Assembly (NCBI GenBank): GCA_964472035.1
Contig: CAYYIT010000005.1
Location: forward strand, 7,915-71,914
Origin: UBA3855 sp964472035
GTDB taxonomy: Bacteria; Bacillota; Clostridia; Oscillospirales; Ruminococcaceae
Direction: 5' to 3'
DNA length: 64,000 nucleotides
Under the pieces are notes generated by a model. It did not search any database. It was not told the DNA's origin and saw nothing but the letters and a program-made list of their open reading frames with translations. Both the position numbers and the translations under genes were made by a program. Positions 25,961 through 33,302 of the stretch are shown piece by piece (within the stretch, counting starts at the first letter, position 1; each line of letters begins with the position of its first letter).

Positions 25961-27780
25961 ACTACTGCCCCCTCTCTGTAAGTTTCATCCGCAAGATAAT
26001 TCTGTGCCTGCTTAGTAAACATTTCGCAGTATTTTCCGTTCTGTGCCATCAGTTCCCTGTGGCTGCCCTGTTCAATGACCGTACCGTTTTCCAGCATGAA
26101 CACCACATCGGCATCCTTGACGGAAGAAAGTCTGTGGGAAATAAACAGAGTCGTATGCCCCTTACTTTCATTCATAATGCCTTTGTAAAGTTTGTACTCT
26201 GCAATTGGATCAAGAGCAGAGGACGGCTCATCGAATATCTTGACTGCCGCTTTTTGTGCAAATGCTCTTGCCACGACAAGCTTTTGCTGCTCACCGCCTG
26301 AAAGCACAGCACCCTCACTATCAAATTCCTTTGTCATGATGGTGTCCATGCCCTTCGGGAGTGATTGTACCTTTTCCCATACACCTGCACACTGCAATGC
26401 GTGTTTTGCCACCATGTCAGCATCCTCAACACGTCTGCCCATCAGTACATTGTCCTTGACAGACATTGCAAGCACTTTATAATCCTGAAATGCCGCCGAA
26501 AACAGCTTGCGGTAGGCTTTCAGATTGTATTCTCTGATGTTGATACCGTTGACAAGAATCTCGCCGCTTGTGGGGTCATACAGACGCAGCAGAAGCTTGA
26601 TGATAGTGGATTTTCCTGCACCATTCATCCCCACCAAAGCACAGATCTTGCTGCCATCAATTCGGAAAGAAAGATTGTTGATGACAGGCTCGTCCGCTTT
26701 ATACGAAAAGCAGACATTTCTGAATTCGATGGAATTCACGGTTTGCTGCGGCATGATACCATCCTGGTCTTCCGGAATTTTCTCCTCGTACTCCATGAAT
26801 GTACGGTAGTATTCCAGAAACTCACCGTTTTTCAATGCCGCATTGATATTACCGAATACGCCGATCAGGATCCATGAGGATGCGGACATTGCCGTAAACA
26901 TCACAGCAAGCTCACCAAGTGCCATCGTCTGCGAAACCATGGTGCGGTAAGCGGCATAGAGCATGATGCCCTCAAAGCAGATCGTAAATGTGAAAAGATT
27001 CTGCAAGGATGTGTAAATCGTTCCCTTTTTGGCCCATTTTTCAGCGGTACGGCAGTTGCCCTCGACGGCTTCTTCGTATCGCTGCATCATCAGCCCGTGA
27101 ATATTGGAAAAACGAATCTCTTTTGCAAATTCCGCAAGATGCATCACACGGTTGACATATTCTGCTTTTCGGTTGTGCTTCACATTGTCCATGTATCGTC
27201 CTGTCCATACCGTATTCATTAGCCTGCCGAACACGAAATTACCCAATATAGGGAAAATCAGAAACAGCACGGAATACATATCAATTGTCAGCATGGAATA
27301 AAAAGCCGCAGACGCTGCTATGATCCCGAATACGATCTTGAAGAAGCAGTCTGCGGATGTAATCATTTTTGCGGATGAACCGTCCAATGCCATGGTATAG
27401 CGATTGTAAAAGTCTGCGTCCTCAAAGCAGCGCAGCTCCACATTTCTCGCCTTGGCGTATAATCTGCGGTAGAGCTTCCGATAAATGATATTGTCCGTCA
27501 CAGGAACGATGACTGCATTCATATAATTGGTGTAGACAGCACAGGTGCAAAGTACGGCAAAGCAGATACCCACAAACAGCATGATCGTGCCGAATGCTTC
27601 CTGTCGCTCTATTGCGCCAATGACAAATCTCATGAAGAAAATGCTCATAAAGATCCACTCTGCATAGTCGATTGCAGTATTCAGAGCGATATGTGCAATG
27701 CGCTTCTTGCTGATTTCCCAAACGGTCTTCACGGCATAGGCATTGTTTGCAAAAATTCTGGCCTTGTTTTTCTTCTCCAT
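25957..27780 (-). CDS. ABC exporter half-transporter 1
   Basis: 607 residues, first gene of the exporter operon. The start at 27780 (MEKKNKARIF) follows AAGGAGG at 8 nt, in preference to the longer frame to 27822 that would begin near the promoter. Six-span domain, then ATPase with Walker A GMNGAGKST, signature LSGGEQQK and KIFDEPSS. Its own promoter and a LytTR-type direct repeat lie directly upstream. Confidence 0.85.
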   Translation of the reverse strand: MEKKNKARIFANNAYAVKTVWEISKKRIAHIALNTAIDYAEWIFMSIFFMRFVIGAIERQEAFGTIMLFVGICFAVLCTCAVYTNYMNAVIVPVTDNIIYRKLYRRLYAKARNVELRCFEDADFYNRYTMALDGSSAKMITSADCFFKIVFGIIAASAAFYSMLTIDMYSVLFLIFPILGNFVFGRLMNTVWTGRYMDNVKHNRKAEYVNRVMHLAEFAKEIRFSNIHGLMMQRYEEAVEGNCRTAEKWAKKGTIYTSLQNLFTFTICFEGIMLYAAYRTMVSQTMALGELAVMFTAMSASSWILIGVFGNINAALKNGEFLEYYRTFMEYEEKIPEDQDGIMPQQTVNSIEFRNVCFSYKADEPVINNLSFRIDGSKICALVGMNGAGKSTIIKLLLRLYDPTSGEILVNGINIREYNLKAYRKLFSAAFQDYKVLAMSVKDNVLMGRRVEDADMVAKHALQCAGVWEKVQSLPKGMDTIMTKEFDSEGAVLSGGEQQKLVVARAFAQKAAVKIFDEPSSALDPIAEYKLYKGIMNESKGHTTLFISHRLSSVKDADVVFMLENGTVIEQGSHRELMAQNGKYCEMFTKQAQNYLADETYREGAVV

Positions 27781-27825
27781 TTTCAGATCCTCCTTCTGAG
27801 ATATTTTTCGTGAGATGTACACTTA

Positions 27826-27854
27826 AGTATAGCACATACTTTCGTTTTTTTCAA
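27826..27854 (-). promoter_or_regulatory. Promoter of the exporter operon
   Basis: On the minus strand: TTGAAA (27849-27854), 17 bp, TATACT (27826-27831). The kinase transcript ends at a terminator upstream of it, so the exporters are transcribed separately. Confidence 0.75.
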
Positions 27855-27864
27855 TATCATTTCC

Positions 27865-27894
27865 CCGAATGCACCGAATTTTGCCCTGAATGCA
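27865..27894 (-). promoter_or_regulatory. LytTR-type 9-12-9 direct repeat
   Basis: Minus strand TGCATTCAG, 12 bp, TGCATTCGG, ending 10 bp before the -35 box. Two 9-bp direct repeats with a 12-bp spacer are the usual binding layout of LytTR response regulators (AgrA, ComE). Likely target of the regulator at 29275-30000. Confidence 0.6.
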
Positions 27895-27911
27895 GTGCGG
27901 AGTCCGCACTG
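27893..27911. promoter_or_regulatory. 19-bp perfect palindrome upstream of the exporters
   Basis: CAGTGCGGAGTCCGCACTG, a perfect palindrome about a central G, adjoining the distal half of the LytTR repeat. A second hairpin (GTTTCC...GGAAAC, 27919-27948) follows. Possible operator or part of a structured untranslated region. Confidence 0.45.
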
Positions 27912-27955
27912 ACAAGATGTTTCCTTTGTCCTTCGGACAAGCGGAAACGATAAAA

Positions 27956-27985
27956 GTCCATGCAGATGTTAAGAACTGCATGGAC
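27956..27985 (-). terminator. Terminator of the kinase/regulator operon
   Basis: GTCCATGCAG paired with CTGCATGGAC (10 bp, 10-nt loop), then CTTTTATC on the minus strand, just after the kinase stop. Confidence 0.75.
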
Positions 27986-27994
27986 TGTATCCAA

Positions 27995-29287
27995 TCATTT
28001 TTGTGGAATCGGAATTGTGATCTCCGTTGTGAATATGTTGTTTTCCGCATCTGTCACCATGATACCGCCATGCTTTTGTACGGCTGCCTCAATGATCGTC
28101 ATGCCAAGTCCTTCATGCTCTGCTTTGGTGGAATGTAGTTTTCCTTCTTTGATTCGATACTTTCCATCAAAGCTGTTTTCAAAACTGATTGTTGCAAAAC
28201 CATTGATCTTTTTCACTGTGACCCGGATGAACTGTTCTCCATCTATCGCTTTACATGCCTCGATCGCATTATCCCACAGGTTTGCAAAAATAGCGATCAG
28301 ATCATAGTCGGCAATAAAGTCAAAGGCGATATCTTCCACCTTTGTGTGCACTTTGATTCCGTCTGTTTCCGCCTCGGTGATCTTCTGGCTCATGACAATA
28401 CTGAGGATCTGATTGGTGCAGTGAAATCCACAGAACAGGCTGTCCATTTCGCTCTGTATCTGCGCCGTATAGCGTTCCGCACGTTCACTGTCCGTTTCCC
28501 TTAATGCAGATAATGCTGAAACGTGCTTTTTCATATCGTGGATGACCTTTCGGGATTGCTGATATTTTTCATTCAGACTTGTGTAATATGCAAGCTGAAT
28601 CTCATTTTGCTTTTTCATGGCATCAAGCTGAATACTTTGCTGGTACAGCTCTCCGATCCGCCGCATGGTATGGGCAAGGAACAGATTAAACAAAGCAAAG
28701 CCCACAATGGCAACGGAGATACGGATGACATCGCCTTGGCTGCCCGTAGATATGGCAAGTGCATGAATCGTGTAGAATTCAAATATAGCCACAACAATCA
28801 ACGCAGCGGCTTCGCTGAATTTCAAACCCGAAACATTGGATTTCTTTACAACGGCAAGATAGAGCTTGTAGATCACATAGCCGATGATCGTGTAGAGCAG
28901 GACAAAGAGCAGTGCATAATCATCATCGCTGACAACGGCTTCTACAGGTGCACCAAGCACCAGTGAACCAGCCATCATCGTGCCTACATCCGCTGCCACC
29001 AGCATCACCAGCAAAAGTGAATTGTATAATGCAGTTTTTCTGAAATCCCGTTCATACAGCAGAAAACAGGTAGTAAAGAGCTGCAATGTGAATATTGCTG
29101 TATTCAAAAGCGGAATGCCTGCCAATCCGGTAATGACGGTAATGATCATCCATAAGAAAAATGTCGCTGCATAAATCAAACGGTTTTGATATCGCCGTTC
29201 AAACATCTGATTCAGAAAGCCCATAAAAATGCCGGTTGTAAATAATGCATTGATCGTCAGACTCAGCAGATCTGTTACTGACTGCAT
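27995..29287 (-). CDS. Agr-type sensor histidine kinase
   Basis: 430 residues. Six or seven hydrophobic segments in the first 200 residues resemble AgrC-type peptide sensors. The dimerisation region contains RKVIHDMKKHVSAL with the likely phospho-histidine. The C-terminal GHKL ATPase has the N-box NLWDNAIEACKA and G-box GLGMTI. It overlaps the regulator gene by 13 bp and ends at a terminator before the exporters. It probably senses an extracellular peptide. Confidence 0.85.
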   Translation of the reverse strand: MQSVTDLLSLTINALFTTGIFMGFLNQMFERRYQNRLIYAATFFLWMIITVITGLAGIPLLNTAIFTLQLFTTCFLLYERDFRKTALYNSLLLVMLVAADVGTMMAGSLVLGAPVEAVVSDDDYALLFVLLYTIIGYVIYKLYLAVVKKSNVSGLKFSEAAALIVVAIFEFYTIHALAISTGSQGDVIRISVAIVGFALFNLFLAHTMRRIGELYQQSIQLDAMKKQNEIQLAYYTSLNEKYQQSRKVIHDMKKHVSALSALRETDSERAERYTAQIQSEMDSLFCGFHCTNQILSIVMSQKITEAETDGIKVHTKVEDIAFDFIADYDLIAIFANLWDNAIEACKAIDGEQFIRVTVKKINGFATISFENSFDGKYRIKEGKLHSTKAEHEGLGMTIIEAAVQKHGGIMVTDAENNIFTTEITIPIPQK

Positions 29288-30000
29288 AACGCATCACCTC
29301 TCAATGCCTTATGAAGCCGGAGCAGAAATTCTTTTTCCTTTCGTTGGGCAAGGGGAAGAAACTCTCCGTTTGTCATAATAAGATCAAACCGGTTATGAAT
29401 GGTAGCAACCTGCCTGAGATTGACAATACAGCAGCGGTGCGGACTGAAAAACAGGCTATTATCCAGAATGCCCAGCACTTCGGACAGGCTCAACTTAACG
29501 ATGTACTTTGTATCTTTCGTACAGACAGTCAGCCTCTTTTTCTCCTCTACATAAATGTACAGAATCTCATCTGTTTTCTGAAATACTTTACCAGTTTCTG
29601 TCGTCAGCGTGATCACCGAACTCTGTGTTTTTTCTCTGGTGCGGAGAAAATCATGCAGCACTTTTTCAATATCGGTACCTGAAACAGGCTTTACAATAAA
29701 ATCAAAGGCATGCACACTGTATGCGTTCTTCCAGTAGTCGGTGTAGCTTGTCACATACACAAGCGGTACATGCACGTTCTTTTCACGGATGCGTTTGGCA
29801 GCTTCAATGCCGTTCATGTCAGGCATTTCAATATCAAGGAAAATAATATCCAACTGCGGCTCATACGCCAGCAGATCAGCGGCATTCTGAAATGTCTGAA
29901 TCTCTGCATCAATCTGCAGACTTTTCAGACACGCTGAAATCATCTGACGAAGTGCATCTATCATATTCTTCTCATCATCACAAATGGCAATGTACAGCAT
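29275..30000 (-). CDS. LytTR-family response regulator
   Basis: 241 residues: receiver domain (1-120) with acceptor Asp56 in IIFLDIEMPD and acidic pocket CDDE at 7-10, then a LytTR DNA-binding domain (~140-235, LYIYVEEKKRLTVCT...FFSPHRCCIVNL). Partner of the kinase next door. The 9-12-9 repeat before the exporter operon fits its DNA-binding type. Confidence 0.9.
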   Translation of the reverse strand: MLYIAICDDEKNMIDALRQMISACLKSLQIDAEIQTFQNAADLLAYEPQLDIIFLDIEMPDMNGIEAAKRIREKNVHVPLVYVTSYTDYWKNAYSVHAFDFIVKPVSGTDIEKVLHDFLRTREKTQSSVITLTTETGKVFQKTDEILYIYVEEKKRLTVCTKDTKYIVKLSLSEVLGILDNSLFFSPHRCCIVNLRQVATIHNRFDLIMTNGEFLPLAQRKEKEFLLRLHKALRGDALCSQ

Positions 30001-30268
30001 AAGTGTTCACCCTTTCGTTTGTAGTATACTATTCCAGATCACTTAAAATGAGAAACTTTCAATGGTGTTGGAGAGAAATATTCTTGAACCTTGATAACCA
30101 ATACAGCCTGCGGTATCATAAAACTAATAGGGGCAAAAATCGCAACTCTAATGGTATTGTAAGGCATACATACCACCACTTAATGCATCGCAGTTCACTC
30201 AAAGAAAACAATATGTTTCGCTTAGCGCCACTGTGCATATATCACTTCACCTAGTATTATCAAAGGTA
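30001..30268. other. Intergenic region before the regulator operon
   Basis: Holds a TATACT-like -10 box (about 30026-30031) for the minus-strand regulator operon but no good -35 box. I looked for a small signal-peptide gene here on both strands and found none with a ribosome site. Confidence 0.4.
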
Positions 30269-31498
30269 TTAATACGATTCCAGTTCAGTCGCGTTCTTGA
30301 ACACTTCGATGTGTGATTTATCTGTGCGTACCGTCTCCATATCTTTGCGCTCAACATAGTACTGCTTAGACGAATACATTCGTTTCCCTTCAGCAGAACT
30401 AAGCTTTATGTAGAATTCACCTAAGGTGCCTTCTGCCGGAAGTTCAATCTCCGAAACAACGCAATCAAACATATCTGTTATCGCAAATAAGTTTATGTTG
30501 ACGCCAAGTAGATTAATGATAAGAGTCTCATCATACTCAAATAGGATTTCTTTGCCGATAGGGGCGCTATCCTTGTTTTTACTGAGAGCATTGAAATCAC
30601 CTATGCCTCGCAACGTACTGTCTTTGTGATATGTCTTGTACGGCAATTTCTGCACTAAACATCTGAACAAAGCGTCGATCATTCTAATTGCATCAATTGC
30701 TATCTCTTGATCAACCTCAAATGTGATATTTAGCACAGCTTCAATAGCGACAACTTTGCGCCAAAATTCAAGGGTTTCTTCAGAGATAACCTTTGCGGAA
30801 TCCATTGCTGAATGAGTAATCTTTGCACCTCCAATAAGACCTTCTCCTAAAACAAAAGCATTAAAGATTTCTTTAGATGCCAACACTTCAGCGGCTCTGT
30901 TAGAGGGATTGGTTTTTATATTGAATTGCATCATATTGCTAGGTTCAGTATTTATGGTATAAGTAAGTTCAATTACTGAATTGCCTACAGACTGGAATTT
31001 CATCTCCGTAAAACTATTCATTGGTTGCCTTTGCATCATAACCGTTAATGAATGTCCGTTACCAGAGAGTTCTATTGGGAATGGTGCAGGGAAAGGGGGT
31101 GGAAAAACAAATAAATGACCTTCTGTAAATTCCAGTCCCTTTAATGGCGCAGCAACAAAGTCACTGCGTTTAATTTTGGTCCCATTAACAGTGTAAAAAT
31201 CATTTTCGTCTGGAAGTAATTCAATTTTTGATTGAGAATTGTAGGCGTATTGCAATGCGTCTTGTATAGTAACATTTTGCTTTTTTTCAAAAATAGCTTG
31301 GGCCTCTTCTGGGAATGCATATTTCATGGGGGTTATATCAAGCATTCCATCACACTCTAAACAACACAAGCCATCATGGTCGTGTACATATCTAAATCCT
31401 TCCGGAAGACCTTTGCTTATAGTTTCTAACACTGCATCTGGCGTTTGAATTGTAAATTGAGGTCTTCTAATAAAAGCATCTTTAAAATTTGAGAACAT
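30269..31498 (-). CDS. AbiGii-like abortive infection protein
   Basis: About 409 residues from the ATG at 31498 (MFSNFKDAFIRRP), which has AAGGAGG 9 nt upstream inside the end of the preceding gene; an earlier in-frame ATG at 31519 lacks a site. No transmembrane segment and no motif I can name with certainty. The link to AbiGii rests on its position directly after an AbiGi-like gene and on its length, close to that of the lactococcal AbiGii (about 397 residues). It would be the toxic partner that stops growth on phage infection. Confidence 0.45.
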   Translation of the reverse strand: MFSNFKDAFIRRPQFTIQTPDAVLETISKGLPEGFRYVHDHDGLCCLECDGMLDITPMKYAFPEEAQAIFEKKQNVTIQDALQYAYNSQSKIELLPDENDFYTVNGTKIKRSDFVAAPLKGLEFTEGHLFVFPPPFPAPFPIELSGNGHSLTVMMQRQPMNSFTEMKFQSVGNSVIELTYTINTEPSNMMQFNIKTNPSNRAAEVLASKEIFNAFVLGEGLIGGAKITHSAMDSAKVISEETLEFWRKVVAIEAVLNITFEVDQEIAIDAIRMIDALFRCLVQKLPYKTYHKDSTLRGIGDFNALSKNKDSAPIGKEILFEYDETLIINLLGVNINLFAITDMFDCVVSEIELPAEGTLGEFYIKLSSAEGKRMYSSKQYYVERKDMETVRTDKSHIEVFKNATELESY

Positions 31499-31499
31499 A

Positions 31500-32297
31500 T
31501 CAGAAATCCTCCTTTGCATCGCTCCAAAGAATAATTTTGGAAATTAGTTTCCGTTGCATTGCTTTATCGTTGACAGATTGTTCAATAACGTTGCAAACTG
31601 CGTCAAGTTCCGTTTCATCTGGAATTATAATATGTTTTATATCTGAATAACTAAATTTCAACCAACAGCTGTCATGCCCTTCGATTGTATCATTTAACAT
31701 TCCAATGCTAGCGGCATCATCTTCTAATACTACTTGAGGCAAATTAATAACAGCCACATCAGGGATAAAACGCCATTCACATTCATCAGTAAAGTTTTTA
31801 AAAATAACTTTTCCATCACGTGGCATATTTCCTTCGATCGGTTTCATGTAATACATTTGCGTCAACAAAAAATTTGCCTCTGGTGTTTCGGCTTCATTAT
31901 CTATAGCAGATGTAAATGCTTTTGAAAAATCACTACATAAAACAGATTGTGAATTTACATATTGTAGTGGTTGGATACCATGCGATACTCCCCATGTTTT
32001 AGAAAAAGCTATACCATACTGTCCATAAACTTTAAGATGTTCTTCCAGTCTATGTACTGTAATGTCACAGAAACAAATCATAGGATAATACATTTGATGA
32101 TGACCAATATCCAGATACTCAACGGTTTCCCCATAATAGCGTGGAATCAAGGCATGCTTTTCAATTGAGCCAAAAAGATATTCGGGTTTTTTGAAAAAAC
32201 GAAATAATGTATTAGCACTTTGAGCTAAAGGCGGAGAAGAAGGCTCTATGCGGCTTTGGACAGAAACATCTATCATTTCTTTGATCCTATCTTCCAT
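31500..32297 (-). CDS. AbiGi-like abortive infection protein
   Basis: A 265-residue soluble protein. The stretch YYPMICFCDITVHRLEEHLKVYGQYGIAFSKTWGVSHGIQPL is the hallmark of the AbiGi family (PF10899), and the LFRFF...EYLFG lead-in also fits. In Lactococcus the abiGi-abiGii pair gives abortive phage resistance. Here the order and sizes are the same. The ATG shares a base with the stop of the upstream HTH gene. Codon use is AT-rich compared with the host genes, in line with acquired cargo. Confidence 0.65.
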   Translation of the reverse strand: MEDRIKEMIDVSVQSRIEPSSPPLAQSANTLFRFFKKPEYLFGSIEKHALIPRYYGETVEYLDIGHHQMYYPMICFCDITVHRLEEHLKVYGQYGIAFSKTWGVSHGIQPLQYVNSQSVLCSDFSKAFTSAIDNEAETPEANFLLTQMYYMKPIEGNMPRDGKVIFKNFTDECEWRFIPDVAVINLPQVVLEDDAASIGMLNDTIEGHDSCWLKFSYSDIKHIIIPDETELDAVCNVIEQSVNDKAMQRKLISKIILWSDAKEDF

Positions 32298-32524
32298 TAT
32301 ACGATACCATCCTTGTTTAAGTTGTCCGGAGTAAATTCCATCACATCACCAATATTGCAGCCAAGAACAGCACATGCCCTGCCGAGGATAGCGAGGTTAA
32401 CTGGTTCGTCGCGGCGGAGCTTGGTCATTGTGTTGGGCGCAATGTCAGCAGCTTTACGCAGCTCTGCCTGTGTCATCTTCTTGTCAATCAATAATTTCCA
32501 AAGCTTGTTGTAAGAAATAGTCAT
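32297..32524 (-). CDS. Small XRE-type HTH regulator
   Basis: 75 residues with a Cro/C1-like helix-turn-helix (MTQAELRKAADIAPNTMTKLRRDEPVNLAILGRACAVL). The start at 32524 (MTISYNKLW) follows GGAGGAAAAAAG; the longer frame to 32572 has no site. It is the first gene of the AbiG-like operon, overlapping the next by one base, so it is probably the operon's repressor. Confidence 0.8.
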   Translation of the reverse strand: MTISYNKLWKLLIDKKMTQAELRKAADIAPNTMTKLRRDEPVNLAILGRACAVLGCNIGDVMEFTPDNLNKDGIV

Positions 32525-32754
32525 CTTTTTTCCTCCTATAAGTTTGTAGTTTACACACTTATAATTCCACATAGATCATTATATCATAAACTCTCAATAT
32601 TTTCAAGAGATTATCGCATCTTATTGCGATTCGAGGTTTCTTGCGTGGATCTAATGATCTGGTTTAAATGTGTGATCAGAGGTTATCATGCATGCAACTT
32701 TTTTCTGTGTCGCTTTATCTGCAACTTGAGGGGAGTAGCTTTATACATAAAAAG

Positions 32755-32785
32755 AAACCTCGGAAACAACGTGTTTCCGAGGTTT
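32755..32785 (-). terminator. Terminator of the element-borne tRNA-Thr
   Basis: AAACCTCGGAAACA...TGTTTCCGAGGTTT, 14-bp stem with a 3-nt loop, 6 bp past the tRNA CCA end and followed by T-rich DNA on the minus strand. Confidence 0.8.
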
Positions 32786-32790
32786 TTCTT

Positions 32791-32866
32791 TGGAGCTTGT
32801 GACAGGATTCGAACCTGCGACCCGTTCATTACGAATGAACTGCTCTACCGACTGAGCCACACAAGC
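32791..32866 (-). tRNA. tRNA-Thr (anticodon CGT), complete, carried by element 2
   Basis: Full cloverleaf with acceptor GCTTGTG/CACAAGC, D-stem GCTC/GAGC, anticodon loop TTCGTAA (CGT), T-arm GCAGG-TTCGAAT-CCTGT and encoded CCA. It lies inside the element, within 0.2 kb of its right end, has its own terminator, and equals the tRNA rebuilt by joining the two host fragments at 14319-14350 and 33090-33138. Confidence 0.95.
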
Positions 32867-32963
32867 ATTGATATTCAGTTTTGATTTTGCAAGGCTTGCG
32901 TTGTCCGTTGTGATGTCGCTTTACCGACAACCCACGACCCGTTCATTACGAATGAACTGCTCT

Positions 32964-33063
32964 NNNNNNNNNNNNNNNNNNNNNNNNNNNNNNNNNNNNN
33001 NNNNNNNNNNNNNNNNNNNNNNNNNNNNNNNNNNNNNNNNNNNNNNNNNNNNNNNNNNNNNNN
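32964..33063. other. Assembly gap (100 N), probably artificial
   Basis: The 55 bases before the gap (32909-32963) are identical to the 55 bases after it (33064-33118). Such an exact 55-base repeat across a fixed 100-N gap is what two contigs sharing a k=55 graph overlap look like. The true sequence probably has neither the N run nor the second copy. Confidence 0.8.
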
Positions 33064-33138
33064 TGTGATGTCGCTTTACCGACAACCCACGACCCGTTCA
33101 TTACGAATGAACTGCTCTACCGACTGAGCCACACAAGC
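33064..33138. other. attR of element 2
   Basis: The element's right arm TGTCGCTTTA-nnn-ACAACCCA is followed by the core CGACC (33090-33094) and then the 5' part of the host tRNA-Thr. The arm is the inverse of the left arm at 14351-14376. Confidence 0.8.
33090..33138 (-). pseudogene. 5' fragment of the split host tRNA-Thr
   Basis: Acceptor strand, D-arm, anticodon arm (CGT) and variable loop of tRNA-Thr, broken at the start of the T-arm, where element sequence begins. The host promoter lies directly upstream, so this fragment is transcribed first, followed by the complete tRNA-Thr of the element. Confidence 0.9.
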
Positions 33139-33152
33139 ACCATAACACAATA

Positions 33153-33181
33153 ATTATAGCACATCATCATCAAAATGTCAA
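33153..33181 (-). promoter_or_regulatory. Host tRNA-Thr promoter
   Basis: Minus strand TTGACA (33176-33181), 17 bp, TATAAT (33153-33158): a consensus promoter. After closing the gap it lies roughly 130 bp upstream of the element's complete tRNA-Thr, with no terminator visible in between. Confidence 0.85.
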
Positions 33182-33240
33182 GTGCTTTTCCAAAAACGCA
33201 GCGGAATTTTTGGTGACGGCACGCATCTTTCCAACGAAAA

Positions 33241-33270
33241 CCAGCGATGCCGTTTGCAGGCACCGCTGGC
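33241..33270 (-). terminator. Terminator of the dockerin/PF14262 gene
   Basis: CCAGCG...CGCTGG hairpin with inner TGCC/GGCA pairing, followed on the minus strand by TTTTCG. Confidence 0.6.
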
Positions 33271-33302
33271 TTCTTGTATGGGTTGAGAGAGAAATGCTTG
33301 TA

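Larger units (their letters stand above)
14351..33089. mobile_element. Integrative mobilizable element 2, inserted in tRNA-Thr
   Basis: Complete element of about 18.6 kb once the artificial gap is removed. The ends carry imperfect inverted arms (20 of 26 positions match by hand count) around the core CGACC, and joining the flanks restores a perfect tRNA-Thr(CGT). Contents in order: serine recombinase, TnpW-like, mobA with nested mobB, mobC, oriT candidate, RepA-like ATPase, four ABC exporters, histidine kinase, LytTR regulator, AbiG-like pair with HTH, and tRNA-Thr. No type IV secretion genes, so it would need a helper for transfer. Confidence 0.8.

Noticed and set aside
30003..30254. 83-codon plus-strand frame before the regulator operon as a possible autoinducer precursor.
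   Set aside because: GTG start without a ribosome site, and no hydrophobic leader or processing motif.
14319..32866. Reading the island as a classic tyrosine-integrase type, bounded by the direct repeat of the tRNA-Thr 3' end (14319-14350 and 32791-32822).
   Set aside because: It leaves the split 5' tRNA fragment and the inverted arms at 33064-33094 unexplained, and no tyrosine integrase is present. The serine-integrase reading explains all of these.
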